Notes under the pieces: model-generated | Told to the model about the DNA's origin: nothing | The model's database searches: none | What the model saw: only the letters and a program-made list of their open reading frames with translations | Assembly (NCBI GenBank): GCA_902459845.2 | Contig: CABPSV020000265.1 | Span: 1 to 20,685 of the forward strand | DNA from: Hepatocystis sp. ex Piliocolobus tephrosceles | Lineage: Eukaryota > Apicomplexa > Aconoidasida > Haemosporida > Plasmodiidae | Direction of reading: 5' to 3' | Length of the DNA: 20,685 bases | Made by a program: the position numbers and the translations under genes | Shown here: one piece after another, positions 1 to 10,124 of the stretch | Position numbering within the stretch: position 1 is the first letter of the stretch | Layout: every line of letters begins with the position of its first letter

Positions 1-51
1 CATTACTATTATTATTATTTTTTTTTATTTTTTTTTTATTTTTTTTTTATT

Positions 52-83
<32 letters not shown>

Positions 84-815
84 TTTTTTTTTATTTTTTT
101 TTTTTCTGTTCTATTATAAAATAATACTTACTTTTTTAAGTAATAAGTAGACAACATTAGTATCTTTTAAATTGTTTAACATATTTAAGTTATTATTGCA
201 TATGTTTGACAAATAGTTCTTAATTATTTTACTAGTACATATGCTTTTAAATAATGTGTTATAAGTATCATTCTTAATATATGCTTTTTGCTCTTCATCG
301 TTTAATTGGCCGAATTTCTAAACATTAATAGATTTAAAAAACAAATAAGTAAACATAGATATATATATATATACTCGAATATATAACCATACTCATATAT
401 AGTAACTATTTCGTTTATCTGTGTATGTGCACTTTTGCGATGTTACTTATTTTATTTATTTATTTTTATTTTTTAACTTTATTTTTATAAGGTTACCACT
501 AAAAATATATCAAGAACACCATCATTTAAATCTATTATTTTGTGTGAATAAAGTAAAAAAATATATAACACATCTCTAAAAAACAAATAATAAAAAAAAA
601 TTTAAATTAGTTTAAAATGATTTTATTTTTTATATAATTTACTGTTTTTATTTTTTTTTTTTATTTTTTTTTATTTTATTTTTTTTTTTAAATAATACTT
701 TCTTTTAGTGTTTTTTAATAAAGTACAACATATTTTTATTAACTCTTCAGTGTGTGTAAGATATTCGTGTTTCTTCTATAAAAAGTTGGAAAGAGAGAAT
801 AAAATAAAAATGTAC

Positions 816-857
<42 letters not shown>

Positions 858-2885
858 GTATGTACATTTATATATAACTGTGATATAACTATGTAAAACA
901 AATGAGTTACCTGATTATTTAATATTATATGTAATATATTCGCGCTAATAGAAAACAGGTATATGTCATAAATTATTTTTTTCATTTCCAGTAGCTTGTA
1001 CAGTAAGCCTAAAAAAAAAAAAAAAAAAATAATTAAACAACGTATTATTATAATTTATAACAATATAAAATAAATAAACTTATATATATATATATATATT
1101 TTATTGCCATACTAGATAATGGGAGTATATCGTAACAATCATTTTGCAAACTAAAAGTGTTTAACATTTCTAAAGTATGTAATCTGTTGAAAAAAAAAAA
1201 ATAAAATTTTAATTATTTAAAAAACATCATAAATATAACTATAGAATGTTTAAAAATAAAAAAAAATAAAAAAAGATAAGACAGTACATAAGTTTTTCCT
1301 TATTTGTATGTAATCCCACAAATAAATAATAAAAATAAATGTCGTTTATTCTTTTGTTCTATAAATATGTCGTAATAAAAAAAAAATGTATTAATATAAT
1401 AATATTATGAAACAAAATTTAATCAAATGTATTTTTTTTTTAGACTGTAACATTTTGTCTGTTTGCTTGCTCGCTCATTCGCTTATTTATTTAATTATTT
1501 ATTTATTTAATTATTTATTTATTTATTTATTTGTTGTTACATAAGAAGACGAGTTTAATAAATGATATAAAGTTTTCGATAAGAAAAGATAAAAAAAATC
1601 ACATGGCATAGTGTTTTTAATCAGTAGTAAAATATTTATTAATGTGTCTTTATCTTTTTTTATTATCAAAATAATTAATTCACAAAAACATGTTATGTCT
1701 TTGTATACTGTGTGGTTCATGGTAAGCAAACTTTTTAATATCATATTACATAAAATCTGCAAAAAAAAAAAATACAACACATATATATATATATATATAT
1801 TGTTGCTATAACAAAAAAAAAAAAACTATTTTTTTTATAATTATTTTTTTTTAATTCATAATTAACTATTACATTATCATAATGTTTTAAATTGTAGAAT
1901 ATAACTAAAAATAAGAATTGTGTTAACAGTATTATTTTGTTTATTTTATGTGACTACATATATTCGAAATAAGCTATATAAAATGATGTAGTTATATTTA
2001 AGTTAAAAAAATAACTTGTATGTATATATACTCCTATTACAATACATTGATATATTTACTTGGTTTGTTGTTATGTTATTTATTTTTATATAACTTAAAA
2101 ACTGTTTCAAATAATTCATAATTAAATTAAACACGCCCTCATCATGATTTGAGCTCGATATAACTACAAGTTATGCAAAAAATATTGAAAATATATTCAT
2201 TTAATAAATTTAATACGAAAAAATGCATGATAAATATGTATACATATACACAGTTGCATGTATGTATATGTGTGTGTATGTATTGAAAGAAAATAATAAA
2301 TGAGTACATAAAAGTGCTACAACACATATAAATTGTATACATATATACGCATACGGTGATATTTTTTTATCATTTTATAATGCGTTTTTTTTTTTTTTTT
2401 TAAAACCTGGGTAAAATAACTTCCATATGTGAAAAAATTCAAAAGCATTGTAAGATATAATTATACTAAAATTTTCATTCAAGTCTATTAATTGATTTAA
2501 CACTTGACTTAATAACTCTAAAACGTTATAAACAAGCAAAACAAAAAAAAAATAAATAAAATAAAATAAGAACGAATTATAATGTTGTACATGTGTATAT
2601 TAATTTAATAGATTTTTTTTTTTTTTTTTTTTTTTGGCATAATTAAGAATTGAAAGCAAAAATTTATTAGTACCATATTCCTTAAAATAACATATATTAT
2701 AAAATTTTTTATATAAGTTATTTTCAGTTTCATTATCGCATAATTCAAAACTATACGAACAAAAAATATTATTTATTTTATTAAGAGTTTTTATTTGTTC
2801 ATGTTTATCTTCTTCCCCTCTTGTATAATCAGAAATATTAGACAACAACACATTGCATATAAGAAGTTCTAAACTGATATCTTAG

Positions 2886-2918
<33 letters not shown>

Positions 2919-4568
2919 GCATATGAATGCTTTAATGCTATCATGTATGTGCGTATTATAAACACAGAATATATATGTGTACAAATTTAGTATTGCATGT
3001 TTTTTTTTTTTTTTTTAAGTTATATATTTTTATATTTTTAGTCTGTTTTAACCATCATACTGTTTTAATGAATTTTTTTTTTCGTTTCCATTTAAAAAAT
3101 TTAAGCCTCTAAAATAAAAAATAATAATAAAGAGCAACAAAATAAGAATTCGCAGATATTAGTTTTATAATGAGTCATATTATATATATATATATATATA
3201 ATAGCAACATACAAAAACATGTATGCATATATACACACTTTTCGACATCATTCGATATTAATCGTATATGCTCAATTACCTTCCGACATGTGTTCCGTCA
3301 ATTTTATTTTTTTCATTAATGAATGAATCAAGCTGACATAAATAAAATAGATAATTGTGCATATATATATGTATATATACATATATATGTATGTACGCAT
3401 GTGTTTAATTGCTCTTATGTATATTTATATATACAAAAAAAAAAAAAAAAAATACCGTTTGAATGTCTGTATAATCCTCACATTCATTAATATCTTTAAT
3501 AGTTATAATGCTACTAGTTTTTTCTAATTCGTTGAAAAATGAAGCATCAGAAACAGCTGTTTCTTTGTTTATATTTTTTTGTTTATTTTTATTTTCATTT
3601 TGCCACTTTTCTTTTTCTCTTATCATTGCATTATACTAAAAAAAAATATATATATATTTTTTAAATATTAATAAAATATACAAGCATCGTTATAATAAAA
3701 GAACATAACTCGTATGTATACTATTCACAACTTATAATACACGTACAACAGGTATGTAATATATAAATATATGTATGTACATGCTTTATCTTACATATTC
3801 TTCTTGCTTCACTAATTCGTAAGTACTTATTAACTTTTGCTCTTCATTTACTATGTCATCAACATTACTTTCTCTGATAAATAGAAACACACATCCGTAC
3901 ATTAAAGACTCATTAATATATGTTTACAAACATATGTTTACGTACATATGTTTACGTACATATGTTTACGTACAGGTGTATACATATATGTATGTTTTAA
4001 TTAATATAACATTTACCGAACTTTCTGCGCTATAGTAGATCTTGCAAATGACGGAATACTCAATTCTTTGTCTTTTTCACTTTCAATATAGTACACATCT
4101 CTACATTTTTTTTTTGTTAAATATTCGTACAAATCAATGAATAAATTTTTTAATGCTTCTGAAATGGTGCAAATGTTAAATATAAAAACGTATGTAACAT
4201 AATAATAAATATATTTATTTTTGTTTTATTTTTTCACGTTATTTCCATACTTTAGCTTAAGAGAACCTGTTTTAATTATTTATTTGTTTATTTGTTTATT
4301 TATTCATTTGTTTATTTATTTATTTATTTATTTATTCATTTTTTATTTATTTTTTTTTTTTTTTATTATATATATTTTAACCTTTGTCTGAATTAATTAC
4401 TGACAGTTCATCAAATTGTATATTAAAACTGGTTAGAGTTTTTTTTATGATTTGCCAGTTTTTTTTTTTTATCTCTTTACTAGAACCATTTTCTAAGCTG
4501 TTCATATTAATGCGCTTTTAAAACGTTTAAAAAAAAAAAAAGAATATAATATAAATAATAATAATTAT

Positions 4569-4603
<35 letters not shown>

Positions 4604-4984
4604 TTTGAAGGTGTTAATAACATTTAAAAAAAATATAGTTACAAATTTTTATTTTTTACTTTAGGCATATATATGTTTATAATTTCCGAAATGATTATCC
4701 CATTACTGGCAATTTTAATATTTGTAAAAGAGTAAGGCAAATTTAAATTTTGCAGCCATTTTATAATTTCTCGTGGTACTACGAAAAACAGCAAAAATAA
4801 AAAAGTGGATATATTTCTTCCTTTTTATTATTACTATTAGTATTGTTTAAAAATGTAATAAATAAAATAAAATTATATAGAAATAGCAAATTAACCAAAT
4901 TGGTGAATTTTAACTTAAAAAGTATAATAATGAATTTTATTAATAGACAAAATAATTAATTAATATAAAAAAATTACATTCCAT
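1..4984 (-). CDS. 18-exon CH-domain protein gene, 3' end beyond window
   Basis: I assembled this gene by reading splice sites on the minus strand. Exons in order of transcription: 4978-4984, 4660-4778, 4382-4514, 4017-4158, 3795-3873, 3456-3635, 3280-3332, 3053-3108, 2674-2880, 2407-2517, 2060-2163, 1541-1756, 1288-1358, 1113-1183, 911-1008, 699-775, 497-575 and 132-317. Every intron is GT...AG and 104-303 bp long, and codon phase is kept at all 17 junctions, giving 663 codons without a stop. The last exon ends at a strong donor (GTAAGT), so the gene continues past base 1. The protein starts with a SPEF1-like calponin-homology domain (about residues 3-95), followed by a charged linker and a long Leu/Ile/Asn-rich, apparently all-helical region. 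The family suggests binding to microtubules or an axoneme; function is otherwise unknown. The 7-nt first exon (ATG, Glu, first base of Leu) is the least certain part. Confidence 0.8.
132..2880 (-). other. Exons 9-18: long helical C-terminal region
   Basis: Residues 257-663 form short amphipathic Leu/Ile-rich stretches of about 12-20 residues separated by Asn- and Asp-rich turns, for example residues 327-338 (LLSQVLNQLIDL), a run around 434-446 (DTLINILLLIKN) and 518-530. This spacing resembles an ARM/HEAT-type helical solenoid, but I see no diagnostic motif, so the fold is an inference. The exon at 2674-2880 is read to a GTACTA donor. Reading through it instead adds a poly-Lys stretch and a stop, and the next exon (2407-2517) joins in the correct phase only with the donor used here. 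Confidence 0.65.
3930..3971. repeat. 14-bp tandem repeat, 3 perfect copies, in intron 4 of the CH gene
   Basis: The unit ACATATGTTTACGT occurs three times in perfect register, with a diverged copy just before it (3916-3929). The units contain the palindromes ACATATGT and ACGT. The array lies between the exons at 3795-3873 and 4017-4158. Confidence 0.8.
4017..4984 (-). other. Exons 1-4: SPEF1-like calponin-homology (CH) domain
   Basis: These four exons encode residues 1-133. The translation holds the core pattern of the SPEF1-type CH domain: a helix with a Trp (IIKWLQNLNL, residues 7-16), then ASNGIIISEIINIYMPK (26-42), which parallels the FSDGVLVAEVIKFYFPK segment I recall from vertebrate SPEF1. 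Next come an Asn-Ser turn, a Lys-rich helix with a conserved Trp (KKKNWQIIKKTL, about 59-70) and a final helix (about 88-98). The match runs across three separate exons in the expected order, which is strong support for the splicing. SPEF1 binds and stabilises microtubules in cilia and flagella; in this parasite the male gamete axoneme or subpellicular microtubules would be the natural sites, but that is inference. Confidence 0.75.
4264..4350. repeat. TTTA/TTTG tetranucleotide repeats in intron 3
   Basis: Interrupted (TTTA)n with TTTG and TTCA variants inside the third intron of the CH gene. A similar TTTA-type stretch lies at about 1480-1532 in intron 12. Confidence 0.75.
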
Positions 4985-5151
4985 TATTTTTTGTGTTTCT
5001 TTTTTTTTTTCTTGTATGTTTTTGCTTTTATAATTTAATGAATGAATGATATCGTATATTTTTTTTCTACAAAAGATTCTTAAACAGTGTAAAATAAATA
5101 ATTCAAAAAATAAATTAATAGGTTTAATAATAAAATGGTTATAATATTTTA

Positions 5152-5202
5152 TTTGGTAGGTTAATTTGTTTGGTTAACATTTTGGCCAATTATTTGGTTA
5201 AC
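5152..5202. promoter_or_regulatory. Cluster of TTTGG motifs with palindromes
   Basis: Four TTTGG motifs start at 5152, 5169, 5181 and 5193. Two are in identical TTTGGTTAAC decamers, 24 bp apart and each containing the palindrome GTTAAC, and the palindrome TTGGCCAA (5182-5189) lies between them. The block is about 170-220 bp upstream of the proposed CH-gene start. A role as a factor-binding site is inferred only from motif density. Confidence 0.3.
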
Positions 5203-6067
5203 TATTTTTATATTTACATGTTTATTTGATATTTGATTCATTTTTTTTTTTTTTTTTGCATAGTATGTAATTTGATTTACATACATGTGTAGTGTTGTTG
5301 TGTAAGAAATTAAGGGATGTTGTATAAGAAACGTTAGAAAAATGCATAAAAAAAATATATATACATATGTGCATATGCTTCATGCATACATTTATATATT
5401 ACCATTCTAATATTTTTGTTTATATGCCATTTAAAATATAGTGTAGCAATGAGAAGTTATATACACACATATATATATATATATGCATGTTCAATTATCT
5501 TCTTTTTTATATTTATCTAACAGTTACTCTAACTTATAACATTGTTTAAATGCTTTAGTTGTAATTTTAAATTTGATAATATGAACTTATAAAAAATATA
5601 TTTACTACTATGTCGTTTACTAATTTAATTATGCATCTATTAGTATACTTTATCTATTATTAAATGTTTCTTCTGAATTATAAAAAAAAGAAAAAAAAAA
5701 CACTTTTTTTTTCTTTTTTTTTTTTTTAATGTATTTTATCATCACATATTATTAGTATAAAATTACAAAATGAAAGAAGAAAAAAAACAAGAAGCAATTT
5801 TTTTTTTTTTTTTTTTTTTTTTTATTTTTTTTTTTTTTTGGGGTATAGGGTGTAAGAAAGAAACTAGTTAGAACATAAGACAGAAAGAAAAAAAGGTAAA
5901 ATAAAAAAAGTTAGTTATAAAAAAAAGTTATAAAAAAAAAAAAAAATGAATATATTTATAAAAAGACAGGTTTATATATAACAATAAAAAAAAAAATACA
6001 CACTCGCAAATATTAAATGTATACATCAATAATAGGTTAAACATATTTTGATACACAAAAAAAATAA

Positions 6068-6104
<37 letters not shown>

Positions 6105-6348
6105 TATACTTTTATTTTAAGTCATAGGAAACAATTTTTTTAGAAGCACGGTGAATGTTTAGATACTTAAATAAACATACATTGTAGTAAAACAAATGCT
6201 AACATATATCACTTAAAAACAGAAAAATACAATAAAACACTACAAAAATAAAAGATCAATATATTTGTGATATTCACTACTAAAAAAGACAATCACTGTA
6301 TAATCGTAAAACAAAGAAAATGGTTTAATAGGAGTATAACAAAATATG

Positions 6349-6353
<5 letters not shown>

Positions 6354-6388
<35 letters not shown>
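6354..6388. repeat. TA microsatellite
   Basis: A (TA)n run of about 35 bp upstream of the membrane-protein gene. Comparable runs occur at about 1081-1099, 3179-3200, 4570-4600, 6071-6102, 8602-8643, 9831-9857, 12337-12371, 13133-13169, 13540-13564, 17160-17178, 20249-20288 and 20370-20400. All but those at 1081-1099, 3179-3200 and 4570-4600 (introns) are intergenic. Confidence 0.9.
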
Positions 6389-6393
<5 letters not shown>

Positions 6394-6554
6394 AGATTTA
6401 TAAATTAAAAGCTCAGCCATACAATAAAAAATATATAATTATTGATTCATTTGTTTATTTTTTTTTTTAAAGTATTTACATTTTAACAGACGTACGCACA
6501 CTCACACATACACACATAAACGCGCATGTATGTATACATACATACATAAGTGCA

Positions 6555-6595
6555 CCCCTCCCTACTATATTATAAGAATTTCCCTCCCCTCCCCC
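6555..6595 (-). promoter_or_regulatory. Candidate G-quadruplex / i-motif block upstream of membrane-protein gene
   Basis: The plus strand has five C runs: C4 (6555-6558), C3 (6560-6562), C3 (6582-6584), C4 (6586-6589) and C5 (6591-6595). Neighbouring runs are separated by single T residues, with one 19-nt gap. The minus strand therefore carries five G runs of at least three, enough for a G-quadruplex with one long loop. The block ends 67 bp before the start codon, probably in the 5' UTR or core promoter. A GTGCAC palindrome sits beside it at 6550-6555. Folding is not shown. Confidence 0.5.
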
Positions 6596-6662
6596 ATGTA
6601 TGATTTATTAAGTATTACTATTATATCTCAGTTTTTTTTTTACTTGATTTTATTTATGAAAA

Positions 6663-7774
6663 ATGTGTTTATTATGTAATCATGCGGCAAAGGGAGGGTT
6701 TGAAAATTCAGCTATAGGAACATGGTCAAAAGGAGTAAGCCTTTTAATCTGCTCTTCTTTATTTTTATTACGTTTATTTAACGAAAAAGAAATTAACATA
6801 TTTCAACAAGAACATACAAATAATGAGTATTCAATGATTTATTTTTTAAGTTTGTATAATTTAATAGGTGCATCATTACTTTTAGTATTTTCTTTAATAG
6901 GACATTTTTTTTATAAACCTTTGTTAAAACCAATATATTTAAGTTCTTTTATAGTTTCTTTATTTTTAATTTCTACTGGTGTTTATACAACATGTACTAG
7001 CAAAAATATATCTTTAAAAATAATTGGTATAATGGATGCTTTAAAATTACACCCAGAATATATGCTTTTGAAAAAAATACATTATCATAAAAATGATACT
7101 AATATTAAGGAGTTACGTAAAAAAATATTAGAAGGAAATGTATCTCAGGATGATAAAGCTAAAAATAAGAATACCAGTGTTGTCACAAAATTTGATGCGA
7201 CTGAACTTTTAAAAACTATTGAAGATAAAAATAAATTCCTTGAAACACAAAAAAAAGCGTTATATGAAAATTTATCTACTGAAGAATTAAAAAAAATATT
7301 TGCATCTATTGAGACTAAATCTAGTAATTTTGAAAGTGCTGTGATACAAGAACCTTTAATTGTTGCACTTGATAAAATGAAAAATGTTATATATAATATT
7401 GATGTATATAATAAGTTTTACAAGTTTTTAGAAAATAATGCTGCTTATATAACCAACTCTGAAAGAATAAAATCATTTGCGGAAAGTTTTGTAACTAGTT
7501 ATAAATCTTATCGGAGATCTTTTTTTGATATGTCAAATTATGAGTTAGTAAATTATGGTACTGATGTTGTGAAAATATATTCAGATTCAATAAAAAAAAT
7601 AAAACAGACAAAAACGAAAAATCCAAATGCTAAACTATATGAATACATAGATGATTTAGATCGAAGAAATTTACTTATTTTATGTTCAACATTGATATTC
7701 ATGTCATTTATTTATATTCATAAAGGAGCTTCATTAACTAAAAAAAGTTCCATATCGATAACATTATTGTAAAC

Positions 7775-7816
<42 letters not shown>

Positions 7817-8065
7817 AATGCATGGAGAGGGTGAAACTTATGAGTTTATATATGTGTTTATACATTTTCATATTTGGATATATAATTGTGTTGACATGTA
7901 TGTGCTATAAATGCATTTACTCATTTCTTTTTACATAATACTATTTTTTTATACCAGATCCACCCTTAGGCATACCTACATACTTATATATATGAATATT
8001 AGTACACATGCATGTGAACATAATTTTTATGTATGCAAACATATACCTATACCTATACACATATT

Positions 8066-8099
<34 letters not shown>

Positions 8100-8568
8100 C
8101 AGATACATTCCTACCATGTCCTATATAATTTGTCTGGGTTGTGTTTTTCTTTGCACTGGGATATATTTTTTTTCTTTTGTTGGAGTATTAATGTGTTTTT
8201 TTTGTTTTATGCTAACACTTTTATTAATATTTTCCCAGTGGTTTTGTGAACGTTTATTCAAGCTTTTCATGGGTTTTATATTTCTCTTTTTCTTTTTTTT
8301 TTGTTTGTTGATTGGTTATATATTAGTTGAAAATTTTAACGATGGATTAAAATTATACAGTGAGTACCAAAAGCATGACAATAATGATTTTTATTGGGTA
8401 TTATTAGATAAAAAACATTATGAAAAATTTAAAAGATATGTATTATTTTCAAATGGCCAACTATTTTTAATATGTATTGCTTTGTGTGTTTTTATCACAA
8501 TATACTCTCTTTATTCCGTATGTTATACATTCCGTTCTATCTTATCTCGAAAAAAAGGAATTAGTTAA
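6663..8568 (+). CDS. Multi-pass membrane protein, two exons (523 aa), unknown function
   Basis: I read exon 1 as 6663-7768 and exon 2 as 8103-8568. The donor GTAAAC overlaps the apparent stop (TT|GTAA), and the acceptor follows about 32 T residues and CAG; phase is kept, giving Leu at 369. Hydrophobic segments lie at about 24-40, 57-83, 88-110, 337-354, 375-395, 397-413, 423-444 and 487-509. A hydrophilic, partly coiled-coil region (about 112-334) rich in Lys/Glu separates the first three segments from the rest. A second polar loop spans 446-485. The N-terminus has two close Cys (residues 2 and 5) that could be lipid-modified. I recognise no family. The alternative is two genes, one ending at 7772 (369 aa) and one starting at 8116 (150 aa). 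The 343-bp gap between those ORFs is very short for neighbouring same-strand genes in this kind of genome, so I favour one gene. Confidence 0.65.
7779..7812. repeat. Long poly(T) tract in intron of the membrane-protein gene
   Basis: An uninterrupted T tract of more than 30 nt lies just after the proposed donor, and a second of about 32 nt (8068-8099) just before the acceptor. If the two-gene reading is right, both would be intergenic. Confidence 0.85.
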
Positions 8569-8601
8569 GTTAGTTTGAGCACACTCGCTATACATACATT
8601 T

Positions 8602-8648
<47 letters not shown>

Positions 8649-9825
8649 CACATATAAATGATTATATATTATCAGTACGTGACTACACGTTTGTATATAC
8701 ATGTTGTTTATTATATTTTTAACATTTTTGTAATACATTTATAAAAAAAAACAAAACTATTTGACTTGTTTTATTTTTAAAAGTCATAGCTGCTTATATA
8801 TATATATATATATACATTTTACATTTACCATTACTATTGCTGTTTTTATTTCTATGACTATTACTACTATTGTGACTATACTCACCAATAATAGTAGTAA
8901 TGCTGTTATTATTATAATTATTTCATTTTATTTATTTTTTTTTTTTTGTGATTAATTATTTTTTTTTTTTTTTTTGAGATCTTACAAGCTAATTATTAAG
9001 CTATTTTTTTTTTTAAACCTTAAAAAATAAACCTTTTCTACTATTCGTTTCATTCTACTTATTTATAAAAATAAATACAAAAATAAATGCAAAAATAAAT
9101 ACAAAATGCGGACAAATATAAAATCGCTTACAGTTTTCACTATTAATAAAAACATGTAGACATAGCATGTACATATAACACACATATGTATATATATATG
9201 TATAACTGTATTTAAAACTTATTCATTATAATGGTTGGATCAATGTGTGAGCATTTGTAGTAAAATAAATTAAGAGCAGTTGCAGAATGCAACGGTATCT
9301 TTTCGTTTTTTTACTATTTTGGATTTAAATAATTTTGGTTTGATGTGTTTTTTGTGGCTATACAAGCAAACATGTACATATGTATAGGTATTCGTGAATT
9401 ATTATGAAAAAAAATAATACACAAACCCTATATGTAAAACAATAAATAGTGCTATGAAAAAATAAACAAACATATAAATGATTAAAATGATGTTACCAAC
9501 AATTTTTTCATAAAAATTGAAAAAAAAAATTATATAAAAACCAATTTATATTTAAAAATAAAAGAAAAAAAAAAAAAAAAAGAACGAATATGGTAAATGG
9601 ATGGATAAAAGAATAAAAAAAAAAACAAATAATTTGTTTTATGTAGATGTAATCAAAATGAATATTTTCATTTTGATTTTAGTACATATGAGCAAATACT
9701 TTTTATTATTATTTACATTTTTGTAAAGCTGCAAAAAAAATTTTATAACTGTTTTTTTTTTTTTTTTTTTTTTTGCAACACCATATACTATATAAACAGA
9801 TACAAAAGAATAAGCTGTATGTGGG

Positions 9826-9861
<36 letters not shown>

Positions 9862-10124
9862 TTACATAACTAGGAAAATATTACTAATAATTAAAGATTC
9901 TATTGCTGTATATATATATATATAGAAATAAGATACAAATCTATTCATTTTTTCCTAATTTGTCGTGTTATAAAGATAAATTTGTAAACGTGTTTATATA
10001 TATATATATATATGCTTTTATAAGTGCTTACGCATGTGTACGGTGAATTCTTAAAAATGTGTACATCCACATAAATGTAAAAAACAAAAAAAAAAAAAAA
10101 TTATACCTTCACTTTCCTTTTTTT
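8569..10124. other. Convergent intergenic region (3' UTRs of both genes)
   Basis: This interval lies between two converging genes. It holds a long TA run (about 8602-8643), further TA runs (about 9831-9857 and 9995-10012), several T and A tracts, a small perfect hairpin (GTTGCA/TGCAAC at 9279-9293) and two larger hairpins at 9622-9678. I see no exon-like sequence or tRNA. Confidence 0.6.
9622..9678. repeat. Two adjacent inverted repeats
   Basis: The first has 9-bp arms (AAAACAAAT and its complement) around one base at 9622-9640. The second, at 9651-9678, has perfect 12-bp arms (AATCAAAATGAA and its complement) around a TATT loop. They are 10 bp apart. The position, about 450 bp beyond the cytochrome c1 stop and 1.1 kb beyond the membrane-protein stop, fits a 3'-end element, but no role is shown. 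Confidence 0.6.

Larger units (their letters stand above)
4985..6662. other. Divergent intergenic region (promoters of both flanking genes)
   Basis: This 1.7-kb interval separates two genes pointing away from each other, so it should hold both promoters. It contains long T tracts (for example about 5798-5839), TA microsatellites (about 6071-6102 and 6354-6388), a TTTGG cluster (5152-5202) and a C-rich block (6555-6595). I found no convincing exon. Confidence 0.6.

Noticed and set aside
708..985. Short ORFs on both strands containing Tyr-Ile repeats
   Set aside because: The repeats are TA microsatellite; the real coding parts are exons 15 and 16 of the CH gene.
1611..1811. 66-aa plus-strand ORF
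   Set aside because: Antisense to exon 12 of the CH-domain gene and ending in a TA microsatellite.
2600..2673. Poly-Lys C-terminus as the real end of a small minus-strand gene
   Set aside because: The preceding GTACTA donor joins the next exon in phase, and coding-like exons continue to the left; the tail comes from an A tract.
3853..4035. 60-aa plus-strand ORF
   Set aside because: Antisense to exons 4-5 of the CH gene and passing through the 14-bp intron repeat.
7818..7914. ATG exon at 7818 splicing into the 8103 acceptor as the start of a separate gene
   Set aside because: A GTATGT donor gives the right phase, but joining to the upstream 369-aa frame is also in phase and avoids an implausibly short intergenic gap.
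7911..8249. 112-aa plus-strand ORF with a poly-Phe stretch
   Set aside because: Its reading frame differs from the credible membrane-protein exon and depends on a long T tract.
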